Shown here piece after piece: positions 1 through 6,800 of a stretch of 10,548 bases of DNA. This DNA is from Anaerolineaceae bacterium. Lineage in GTDB: Bacteria > Chloroflexota > Anaerolineae > Anaerolineales > Anaerolineaceae. Position 1 is the first letter of the stretch; every line of letters begins with the position of its first letter. The translations under genes were made by a program, and so were the position numbers. The notes under the pieces were generated by a model that was not told the DNA's origin, did not search any database, and was given only the letters and a program-made list of their open reading frames with translations. The stretch lies in NCBI GenBank assembly GCA_014860845.1, contig JACZIY010000501.1, forward strand, positions 1-10,548, in the 5' to 3' direction.

Positions 1-237
1 AAAACCAACAATGACCGTCAGTAAAGTGGATAAGATAGCCTGCCAGATTGTGAAAAACAAAGGCTGAGTGATGACTTTCCAGGACATGGATGCAAACACT
101 TCCGGGGTCGTTGCCTGCCATGCCACTTTGAAATTTGCCACCAGCGGTTGAAAATAGAAAATTAACAGGAATGCAAACGGCAAACTCCAAAGTAAAATGG
201 CTGGTGTCATCCTGACGAACTTAAGGGATTGTTTCAA
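1..237 (-). CDS. thiP: Thiamine ABC transporter permease ThiP, N-terminal 79 residues (3' end beyond window)
   Basis: This is the start of the inner-membrane permease that carries thiamine across the membrane from the lipoprotein ThiB. The frame stays open to base 1. I chose a TTG start at 237: it lies 4 bases after the thiB stop and is preceded by GAGG at a 7-base spacing. It gives a basic N-terminus (MKQSLKFVR), then a hydrophobic helix at about residues 11-29. A periplasmic stretch follows, then TLWQAILSTLLTVIVGF-type sequence near residues 62-79, which resembles the start of a MetI-type permease domain. An ATG at 210 is the alternative start but has no clear ribosome binding site and would remove the basic leader. 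Related ThiP proteins are about 500-560 residues with two fused permease halves, so only the first seventh is visible. The thiamine assignment comes from thiB, the kinase and the TPP riboswitch upstream; the fragment alone could also fit an iron-type permease. Confidence 0.85.
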   Translation of the reverse strand, partial: MKQSLKFVRMTPAILLWSLPFAFLLIFYFQPLVANFKVAWQATTPEVFASMSWKVITQPLFFTIWQAILSTLLTVIVGF

Positions 238-241
238 CAGC

Positions 242-1321
242 TTACCTCAAAACTACCAGCGTCCAATCCTGTATCCATTTCTCACGGTTTTGTGCAATCA
301 AATCCAGATCCAATCTGGCGGGTTGATCCGGCACCTGGGCAAATTTCTCGAATTCAGGTGGTAATTGGGCTTTTTGATTTGCTGGGAAAACAAACATTTG
401 TAATGGTAAATCTTCCTGAAAAGGTACATCCAGAAGAAAATCAACAAATTTCTCGGCTAATTGACGTTGTTGAGTCCCTTTTAAGATACCAACGAATTCA
501 ATCTGACGGAAGCAGGTATTGGGAGCAGTAATCGATGCTGTCGGAGCATCCTCTAATGGTGTCTCTGAAAAAATGACTTCCGCTGGTGGACTGGATCCAT
601 AGGAAACCACCATCGGCTGATTCCCTTTACCGGCAGATGCGCTGAAATTACTATAATAAGCGCTCTCCCAATCATTGACAACCACAACGCCATTTGCCTT
701 CAAATCCGTCCAAAATTCCAGATATCCGTCTTCACCAAATTCGGCAATGGTTGCCAGCAGGAATGCTAAACCCGGTGAAGATGTAGCTGGGTTTTCCACG
801 ACCAATAATCCTTCATATTCAGGCAATAATAGATCACTGAGAGATGCTGGTATTGAGAGCTGATTTTCTTCAAAATAGGCTTTATCATAATTGATGCAAA
901 CATCGCCAAAGTCAACTGGCAAGGCATTATTCTCCGGATCTGACCGAAGTGAATTATCAATATTTACAAGCATTGGACTGTTATAAGGTTCAAAGATTTC
1001 TTCTTCCAAAGCTCTGGTTAAAAAAGTATTATCCACACCAAAAAATACATCTGCCTGGGGAGAATCTTTCGTTAATATTGCTCGATTTAATGCAGCGCCA
1101 GTGTCACCTGATAACAAGAATTTGATCTCCACATTATTTTCTTCCTCAAAATTGGCAATCAGATTTTCACTGACTGCAAATGAATCGTGGGTCATCACAT
1201 TCAAGATACGTGGTTGGGTATCCACATCTGAAGGTGTTTCAGTTTCCATTCCTCCAATACAGCTGCTTAAGAGGATCACCGCCAGGCTGGTTACCAGAAT
1301 TATAAATTTATTCAATTTCAT
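242..1321 (-). CDS. thiB: Thiamine-binding lipoprotein ThiB (ABC transporter substrate-binding protein)
   Basis: This 359-residue protein is the extracytoplasmic receptor of a thiamine ABC importer. It begins with a lipoprotein signal: basic MKLNK, a hydrophobic core, then a lipobox LLSSC with Cys21 as the lipidation site. Family-type motifs follow: THDSF at residues 44-48, SGDTGAALNRAI at 71-82 and ADVFFGVDNTF at 90-100. This pattern fits the ThiB branch of the iron/thiamine binding-protein superfamily (TIGR01254-like), whose length is usually 320-360 residues. The ATG at 1321 is preceded by AGGAG, which overlaps the TAG stop of the upstream kinase gene (9 bases between stop and start). The permease start follows 4 bases after its TAA. 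As the third element behind a TPP riboswitch it should be repressed when TPP is abundant. An iron- or polyamine-binding relative is the alternative, but operon context argues for thiamine, possibly also its phosphates. Confidence 0.92.
   Translation of the reverse strand: MKLNKFIILVTSLAVILLSSCIGGMETETPSDVDTQPRILNVMTHDSFAVSENLIANFEEENNVEIKFLLSGDTGAALNRAILTKDSPQADVFFGVDNTFLTRALEEEIFEPYNSPMLVNIDNSLRSDPENNALPVDFGDVCINYDKAYFEENQLSIPASLSDLLLPEYEGLLVVENPATSSPGLAFLLATIAEFGEDGYLEFWTDLKANGVVVVNDWESAYYSNFSASAGKGNQPMVVSYGSSPPAEVIFSETPLEDAPTASITAPNTCFRQIEFVGILKGTQQRQLAEKFVDFLLDVPFQEDLPLQMFVFPANQKAQLPPEFEKFAQVPDQPARLDLDLIAQNREKWIQDWTLVVLR
245..248 (-). promoter_or_regulatory. Ribosome binding site deciding the TTG start of thiP
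   Basis: GAGG on the minus strand sits 7 bases before a TTG codon at 237 and overlaps the last codons of thiB. The in-frame ATG at 210 has no comparable site. The overlap suggests translational coupling of the permease to the binding protein. Confidence 0.5.
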
Positions 1322-1330
1322 TTGTTTCTC

Positions 1331-1984
1331 CTAGTTTGTTTCAAGTTGAGAGCTAAAACTATGAACACACAATAATTCACCGGTTTCAAATTCTATTTTT
1401 GCGGTTTGATCAATCATTTGATTGCTGATACCTCTGGATTTCCATCGTACCAGATCCTCAGCATCCAAAGGATACATCAGTCCGGTTGTTTTTACTCCTG
1501 CAACTACTTCACTGATGGGAATTAAACTTACTGTGTCCCCCGAAACACCTTTAATTATCTGTTTGGATTTGCAATAAAAAATCTCACTGTTTTTCGTTAA
1601 TATTATGATTTTTACATTCAGGTATTTTGGATTGGAGAAAAACAGAAAATTTCCGAAGAAATGATCAATTCTTCCTCCAGTTGCTCCCAAGACGAGCATC
1701 TCCTTAAATCCCAAATTCAAGACATATTCAACAGCCAGTTCCAAATCGGTTTCATCCTTCTTAACTGGAAATTTAACAATGTCCACACCATTATGTTCAA
1801 AATACTTCAAGTCTGTTAAATCAATTGAATCAAGATCACCTATGATGACATGGGGAGTAAGGCCAGAATTCATCACATGCTGTAATCCACCATCAACAGC
1901 GACCAGTAAATCTGACTGATTGATTTGCACCATGATACGATCATTTTTTTCAAATTCGCCATTTATAAATATTGCTGCTTTCAT
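1331..1984 (-). CDS. thiN: Thiamine pyrophosphokinase (ThiN/TPK type)
   Basis: A 217-residue cytosolic enzyme that transfers pyrophosphate from ATP to thiamine, giving TPP and AMP (EC 2.7.6.2). Catalytic-domain motifs are in order: DGG at residues 31-33, GDLDS at 49-53, the KKDETDLE segment with Asp77 and Asp80, and GATGGRIDHFFGN at 100-112. The C-terminal thiamine-binding domain shows SRGISNQM and a final GELLCV strand. The length matches bacterial TPKs. The frame is open upstream to a start codon at 2041, but those 19 extra residues are encoded by the terminator hairpin. The ATG at 1984 has AAGGA about 6 bases upstream and gives the usual MKAAIFINGEF start. It is the first gene behind the TPP riboswitch and is followed by thiB and thiP, so imported thiamine is activated at once. 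This arrangement is that of salvage; no biosynthetic thi gene is in view. Confidence 0.95.
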   Translation of the reverse strand: MKAAIFINGEFEKNDRIMVQINQSDLLVAVDGGLQHVMNSGLTPHVIIGDLDSIDLTDLKYFEHNGVDIVKFPVKKDETDLELAVEYVLNLGFKEMLVLGATGGRIDHFFGNFLFFSNPKYLNVKIIILTKNSEIFYCKSKQIIKGVSGDTVSLIPISEVVAGVKTTGLMYPLDAEDLVRWKSRGISNQMIDQTAKIEFETGELLCVHSFSSQLETN

Positions 1985-2008
1985 TTCTATCCTTACTCTC
2001 TGGTGAAC

Positions 2009-2032
2009 AAAAAACCCACCAGTCGGCGGGTT
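2009..2032 (-). terminator. Intrinsic terminator, expression platform of the TPP riboswitch
   Basis: On the minus strand AACCCGCC pairs with GGTGGGTT around the loop GACT (8 pairs, one G-U), and the last bases run into six U residues. It lies between the TPP aptamer and the kinase start, about 25 bases before the ATG. This is the classic layout of a transcription-terminating OFF switch. Confidence 0.85.
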
Positions 2033-2051
2033 ATTCATCATTCGTTCGCAT

Positions 2052-2142
2052 ATTCCTCCGCCGGCATGATCCGGATCAGGTTTGCGGGTCGAGAACTAAT
2101 TTTTGTTCTCCTCTCAGCCCAAGTGGACTCCCCGTTGCTCCT
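2052..2142 (-). ncRNA. TPP riboswitch (THI element) aptamer
   Basis: The minus strand carries the conserved TPP aptamer pieces in order. CGGGG at the 5' side of P2 comes first, then a short P3 (GTCC-ACTT-GGGC), the HMP-binding CTGAGA, and an extra hairpin GAGAAC/GTTCTC. After these come ACCCG closing P2, ACCTGATCCGGATCATGCCGG (the pyrophosphate arm, with a CCGG/CCGG stem) and GCGGAGGAAT. P1 is weak, so the outer edges are approximate. It sits just after a strong promoter and just before an intrinsic terminator, in front of a thiamine kinase and transporter. It should therefore shut the operon off when TPP is high. This is a well-known RNA family (RF00059), recognised here by its consensus. 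Confidence 0.96.
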
Positions 2143-2151
2143 TATATTTTT

Positions 2152-2181
2152 ATTGTATATGAGAAATGAGGGCAATGTCAA
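2152..2181 (-). promoter_or_regulatory. Sigma70-type promoter of the thiamine operon
   Basis: On the minus strand a perfect TTGACA (2176-2181) and TACAAT (2152-2157, 5 of 6 to consensus) are separated by 18 bases. The predicted transcript start is near 2145, directly at the 5' edge of the TPP aptamer, which supports the call. Confidence 0.8.
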
Positions 2182-2234
2182 GGACATTGATAATACTTCA
2201 ATGGCACCCCGATTTTGATTGAAATGAAATTTAT

Positions 2235-2291
2235 TAATGTTTCCATCATTAACGAAAAAATTTGGGATTCCAAATTGTGATGAAAACATTA
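2235..2291 (-). repeat. Outer inverted repeat enclosing the terminator
   Basis: Bases 2235-2248 and 2278-2291 are complementary over 14 positions with a single G-U type mismatch, seen as AATGTTTTCATCA against TGATGGAAACATT in the RNA. They enclose the smaller terminator hairpin at 2255-2276, making a nested stem structure at the 3' end of the signalling operon. An alternative small hairpin, TTAATG/CATTAA at 2234-2252, uses part of the same arm. Confidence 0.6.
2255..2276 (-). terminator. Intrinsic terminator ending the signalling operon
   Basis: AATTTGG pairs with CCAAATT around the loop AATC and runs into six U residues on the minus strand. It begins about 20 bases after the stop of the DCC-family gene. 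The stem is AT-rich and of modest strength, but position and U-tract fit a Rho-independent terminator separating this operon from the thiamine promoter. Confidence 0.65.
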
Positions 2292-2296
2292 TCCAG

Positions 2297-2680
2297 TTAT
2301 TTTTTATTAGTATCAGTTTCTGAAATTGGACAATACCCCGGTACAGGAAATAAGAAACGATTTCTTGCAATCCAATCATAAATTTTTGATCCAAGTCCAA
2401 ACTTTATCGATAACCAGAAGAAAGGAATGAAAAACCAAAGTAACGGTAAATGACCTGAGATTAACAAGAGAGCATCCATACCTTCTTTACGAATATTCCC
2501 GTTCTTAACAGCCTGAATTCGATTCATAGCTTTTTCTAAAGGTATATCATATTTTTCTAATATACCGGGAGTAAATAAATCAAGGATCGTCAACCTATTC
2601 ATCCAATCAAGTTTCTTCAGGTTTCTGGCGCTGTAGACACAAAATGGACAGGTACCATCATAAAAAACAATCGTATTCAT
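2297..2680 (-). CDS. DCC-family (DUF393) thiol-disulfide oxidoreductase-like protein
   Basis: A small protein of 127 residues. Near its N-terminus is YDGTCPFC, with Cys11 and Cys14 forming the CxxC-type pair that names the DCC family (YuxK-like, DUF393). A hydrophobic stretch LPLLWFFIPFFWL in the second half and YDWIARNRF near the end are also typical of the family. Members are assumed to be redox-active thioredoxin-like proteins, but substrates are mostly unknown. I chose the ATG at 2680 (MNTIVFYDGT), which matches the usual short N-terminus; AGGA lies about 12 bases upstream, a long spacing. A TTG at 2707 would add nine residues and has no better site. It follows the alpha/beta hydrolase by about 34 bases and is the last gene before a terminator, so it is probably co-transcribed. 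A link to the kinase is not shown by the sequence itself. Confidence 0.85.
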   Translation of the reverse strand: MNTIVFYDGTCPFCVYSARNLKKLDWMNRLTILDLFTPGILEKYDIPLEKAMNRIQAVKNGNIRKEGMDALLLISGHLPLLWFFIPFFWLSIKFGLGSKIYDWIARNRFLFPVPGYCPISETDTNKK

Positions 2681-2714
2681 TGTTAATTCATATCCTAATC
2701 TTTTCAACTTGCAT

Positions 2715-3500
2715 CTATCTTACTCTTCGCTGCCATTTTTCTTTGATTTGTAAATTTCGGGGAGAATCGTCTTCACCTAATTCCAGAAATTCACTCAAAA
2801 GCCTTGAAAATTTACTGCTTTCATCCAACATAGGAAAATGCCCGGACTGTTCAAAGATAATGGTGTGTATATTCGAACGAAGTGATTGAATTCTTTCTAA
2901 AGAGGGGACTCGAACGACAGAATCATTCTGGCCAAAGACCAATAAGGAAGTTTTCTCAAAGGAATCCAATTTTCTGAGTTGGTTGGTGGTTTCAAGTTCC
3001 ACAATAGTAGTTCGCAAGGCGTTTGGATCGTTCTTGGTTTCGTCACTTCTCACGGCTTCTGTTTCAATTCCTTTTCCCAACAACTTATCTACCAGTCCAA
3101 TGTGTTCACCTAAAAGTAAACGTGAATTCAATAAATCAAAAGATAAAGGCAACGAAATGGATAAAATTTTCTCTACCAGTTCAGGATTTCGGATTGCATA
3201 CTCAAATGCCACCAAAGCACCAAGGCTATGCCCAACGATCGAGACCTGGGATAATCCAATTTTATCGATAAAAGCCCTCACAAACTCTACCTGATCATTG
3301 ATAGCGTAGCGAGTGTTTTTGGCACTATCTCCAAAGCCCCAAAAATCAAGCGCATAGGCTCTGTTTGTGGATGAGATGGATTGCATCGTTGGAACCCAAT
3401 ACCGCCATGATCCAACCCAGCCATGTAAAAATAAAACTGGTTTTCCGCGACCGATCACTTCATAATGGGCTAATTGACCATCTATGAAAATCGCACTCAT
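2715..3500 (-). CDS. Alpha/beta hydrolase
   Basis: A 261-residue soluble hydrolase with a complete catalytic set. The oxyanion-hole segment is LFLHGW at residues 23-28, the nucleophile elbow is GHSLG at 90-94 with Ser92, the acid is Asp193 in FGQNDS, and the base is His221 in SGHFPML. Between residues 120 and 180 lies a helical cap, probably setting substrate choice. The fold and length match generic esterases, epoxide-hydrolase-like proteins and RsbQ-type signalling hydrolases; the substrate cannot be read from sequence. There is no signal peptide, so it acts in the cytoplasm. Its ATG overlaps the TGA of the preceding response regulator in an ATGA junction, which suggests translational coupling. 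That makes a role connected to the signalling system plausible but unproven. The last 20 residues are charged and may be a disordered tail. Confidence 0.9.
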   Translation of the reverse strand: MSAIFIDGQLAHYEVIGRGKPVLFLHGWVGSWRYWVPTMQSISSTNRAYALDFWGFGDSAKNTRYAINDQVEFVRAFIDKIGLSQVSIVGHSLGALVAFEYAIRNPELVEKILSISLPLSFDLLNSRLLLGEHIGLVDKLLGKGIETEAVRSDETKNDPNALRTTIVELETTNQLRKLDSFEKTSLLVFGQNDSVVRVPSLERIQSLRSNIHTIIFEQSGHFPMLDESSKFSRLLSEFLELGEDDSPRNLQIKEKWQRRVR

Positions 3501-3868
3501 GCAACCCCGTCAAGTATCTCTTTTAGCCGTCGGTTAAGATCATCCGGCGTAAATGGCTTTAATAAATAATCCACTGCTCCAGCTTGCAATCCCGCTTTTA
3601 TTTCCGAGTCCTGTCCTTTAGCAGAAAGAAATACGATGGGTATATGCTTCGTATTTGGATCGTTTTTAATTTTTTCACAGGCTTCATATCCAGACATTAC
3701 GGGCATACGTACGTCCAGCAGGACCAGGTCTGGCATGATATTCTTTGCAACCTGGTATGCTTCTTCTCCATTAGCAACAGATATAACTTCATGTCCAACA
3801 TATTTCAGGGTAAATTCGATCAAATCCCGAATATCCTGCTCATCTTCAGCGATTAGTATCTTCGACAT
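3497..3868 (-). CDS. Single-domain CheY-like response regulator
   Basis: A 123-residue stand-alone receiver domain. All phosphorylation residues are present: acidic pocket Glu8/Asp9, phosphoacceptor Asp52 in LLDVRMP, Ser82 in FLSAKG, and Lys104 in LLKPF. There is no output domain, so it must act by binding another protein or by passing phosphate along a relay. Its ATG shares a base with the TAA stop of the giant kinase (TAATG), and its own TGA overlaps the hydrolase start (ATGA). The neighbouring kinase is the obvious phosphodonor by position. AAGG upstream of the ATG lies inside the kinase C-terminal codons and can serve as the ribosome binding site. Confidence 0.95.
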   Translation of the reverse strand: MSKILIAEDEQDIRDLIEFTLKYVGHEVISVANGEEAYQVAKNIMPDLVLLDVRMPVMSGYEACEKIKNDPNTKHIPIVFLSAKGQDSEIKAGLQAGAVDYLLKPFTPDDLNRRLKEILDGVA

Positions 3869-6800
3869 TAAGCTTTGACCTTTTCATGTTTGATAGGGAC
3901 CATGATTGTGAAAGTTGATCCTTCTCCTGGAATGCCAGATGATTCCAGGTTAATGTTTCCCCCATGCATTTCAATGAGGGTACGCGCAATTGACAAACCA
4001 AGACCAGTACCTGCAGAATTCATATTAACTGCATTCTTACCTCTGAAGAATCTTTCAAAAATATGAGTCTGTTCTTCCCTGGCAATCCCTACACCCCGAT
4101 CTGCAACCTCAATTTTGATAAATTTTCCAACGGATTCTATTGAAATTGTGATCACACTTCCGTCATAAGAATATATCCTTGCATTATTCAGAATATTTAA
4201 AAGAACCTGTTCAATTCTTTCCGGATCGGCAACGATGGGTGGAATATTACCACTTGAGTTAATTTGATAAGAGATTTGTTTTGAATCAATTAATTCAGAA
4301 TTTTTGTGAATATCAACAATATCATTTATTTTCGATACCAGATCAAATGAAACTGGTTTCAGAATGATATGTCCCGATTCAATCCTGGAAACGTCCAGAA
4401 TATCATCTACCAGTGATTTTAATCGGTTGGTGTTTGACTGAATGATTTCCAAAAAGTGTTTTTGTTGATCATTGATCATGCCTGAAGCACCCATCAGTAA
4501 AACTTCAACATATCCTTTGATTGAGGTCATCGGTGTTCGTAACTCGTGGCTGATGTTGGATATAAAATCAGTCTTCAACTGATCTATCTGTACCTCGGCA
4601 GAAATATCTCTAAATACGGATACAGTACCCAGAAAGTCGTTACGCCAAATTACAGGAGAGAGATGCACTGAAATGACCTGTTTATCATTCAATGTAATTC
4701 TTTCAGAAAATACTGCGTTCGAAAGGATTTTTGAAGGTTGATTTGTCCAGTTATTAATGGTCGAAATCCAGGGATTTATTTTTTCTCCATAATTAGTCTG
4801 CAATCCCTGTAATGAGCTTTTGATTGAATCCTCTTCTATCCTCAAAATGCTTTTGGCTGATTTATTTATGAGCATAATATCCAATTGGATGCCGGTTACC
4901 AATACTCCATCCGCAACAGCTTCCAGGATAGCCTGTGATCGACTGGCTTCAACTTCCTGGTCTCGCAGCATTGATCCGAGATTTTCTGATTGATCACGTA
5001 CTAACTTGAAGATCTCTGCATTGTTCAAAGCCATACTGATCTGAGCAGCGATTGCTTCACCTAATTCCAGATCCCGATTAGTAAAGAAACCAGATGTCTC
5101 ATGAAAAATTGATAAGACACCTAAAACCAACTCCCCGAATTTTAATGGGATAAACATCCAGCTTGAAAACGGTATCATCAGGTTTTCATCGGGTAAATCT
5201 TCATGCAGAATTGATTGCTTTTGTGTAATTACCTGATTGAGGTGAGCTTCTAATGAATCAAATTTAATTACCGTTTCATTATTCGAGGGTTGATGAATTA
5301 CGTGGAATGTTTTCTTTCCCTCCAGAACATACACCAGGCTACCTGATACATTCATTGAATAATTTATCATCTTCAATGTAGTATCCAAAATCTGATCAAT
5401 ATCCATGCTTCCGGAAAGTTCATTTGATATGTTCAGTAGCATCTCAGTATTACGATGTTCTAAAATCAATTCCTGGGTTCGTTCATCAACTTTATCTTCA
5501 AGGTTTTCTTTTAATTCAAGAGTTTCTGACAGTAAATACGCATTATTGATAGCCAAAGATGCCTGGTTTGCTATTGTCACAGCCAATTCAGTTTCATTGT
5601 GCAAAAATCGTCTTGATGTTGGAGATTCCAATCCAATCCAGCCAAAAACCCTGTCTGAACTTTGCAATGGAATAAACAATACTGATTTTGCTCCCCGCTG
5701 GGAAAAATATTGGTCCAGGAAACTATCGAAAGCTTTTTCCTCCCTAACATCCTGAATGTGAGATATACCTCTAGACTGAATTAATTTCTCGAAAAGTGGT
5801 TGTTGATTTACTCTCGAATTGGGAAATTTTCCTAACTCTGGTTTTTGAAATGACAATTTAATATCACCTTTTCCACCGATTAAGAAAATAGAAATCATTT
5901 CACAATTGATTATATTTGACACATAGTCGGCTGTTAGCATTGTGATGTGAGAAATATCCAACGAACGATTTACCTCAGAAGAAAATTGGTTCAGCCAGGT
6001 AAGTTTTTGAGCTCTTTCATCAAGTTCTGAACTTCTTCTTACCGATTCCTGATACAAACTGGCATTATCCATAGCAATAGCTGCCTGTGATGCAAAGGCT
6101 TCAGCTATTTGAACCAGCTCCTCGTTATAATAATCCTTTTCCTTTTTTTCTAATGCGATAACTCCGATAACTTCAGATTTCGAAATTAGTGGAATACCCA
6201 ACCATGATAAATTTTCTACTTCAATTAGTGTCGGAAAGCGTTGATCTTCTCTGACATCCGAAATGACAACAGATTTTTTAGTTTTAAACATCTCCTGGAA
6301 AAGTAAAGAATCATCGATTTGCACTTTCAAGCCTGATCTATCTTCTTGATCGGAAAATCCGTCTGCTGCGATAACTTTTAAATGGTCCTTTTCTTTCTCC
6401 CACAAGGTTGCAGTTTGATAATCAATCAATTGCCTCAATTGATTCAACAATGAATTTTGTAATTCTTGTCTATTTAAACTGGCGGAAATGGATTTAGATA
6501 GGGTTGAAAGAACTTTTAATCTATCTGATTGTTTTTCTGTTGTTATGAATAAATCAGCATTCGCTAATGCTAAATTCACCTGTTGCAACAAAGAAAGGGT
6601 GATCGATTCATCCTCGGAGGTAAAGGCTTTTTCTTTATTGAAAATCTCCAATATCAGGACTCCAATACAATTATTGGAAGAGATTAACGGTGCTTGAAGG
6701 CAGGCAGTGGGAATTTGATTTTCAGTAGCTCGCAAATATTGAACAGCTTCCGTTTCGGTTATCCGATAACTTACTGGAAAATCCATGTCATTGAGGACAA

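Noticed and set aside
229..531. Plus-strand open frame of 100 codons
   Set aside because: Lies antisense within thiB, has no recognisable motif and no supporting ribosome site; the thiB reading is firm.
1985..2041. N-terminal extension of thiamine pyrophosphokinase to a start at 2041
   Set aside because: The extra 19 codons lie in the terminator hairpin, and the ATG at 1984 has its own ribosome site and the conserved family N-terminus.
2038..2400. Minus-strand open frame of 120 codons
   Set aside because: It crosses the terminator, promoter and TPP aptamer and overlaps the DCC gene in another frame; the protein shows no family motif.
2983..3294. Plus-strand open frame of 103 codons
   Set aside because: Antisense shadow of the alpha/beta hydrolase, whose catalytic motifs fix the real strand.
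5405..5755. Plus-strand open frame of 116 codons inside the kinase gene
   Set aside because: Low-complexity Ser-rich translation antisense to GAF modules; shadow of the large gene.
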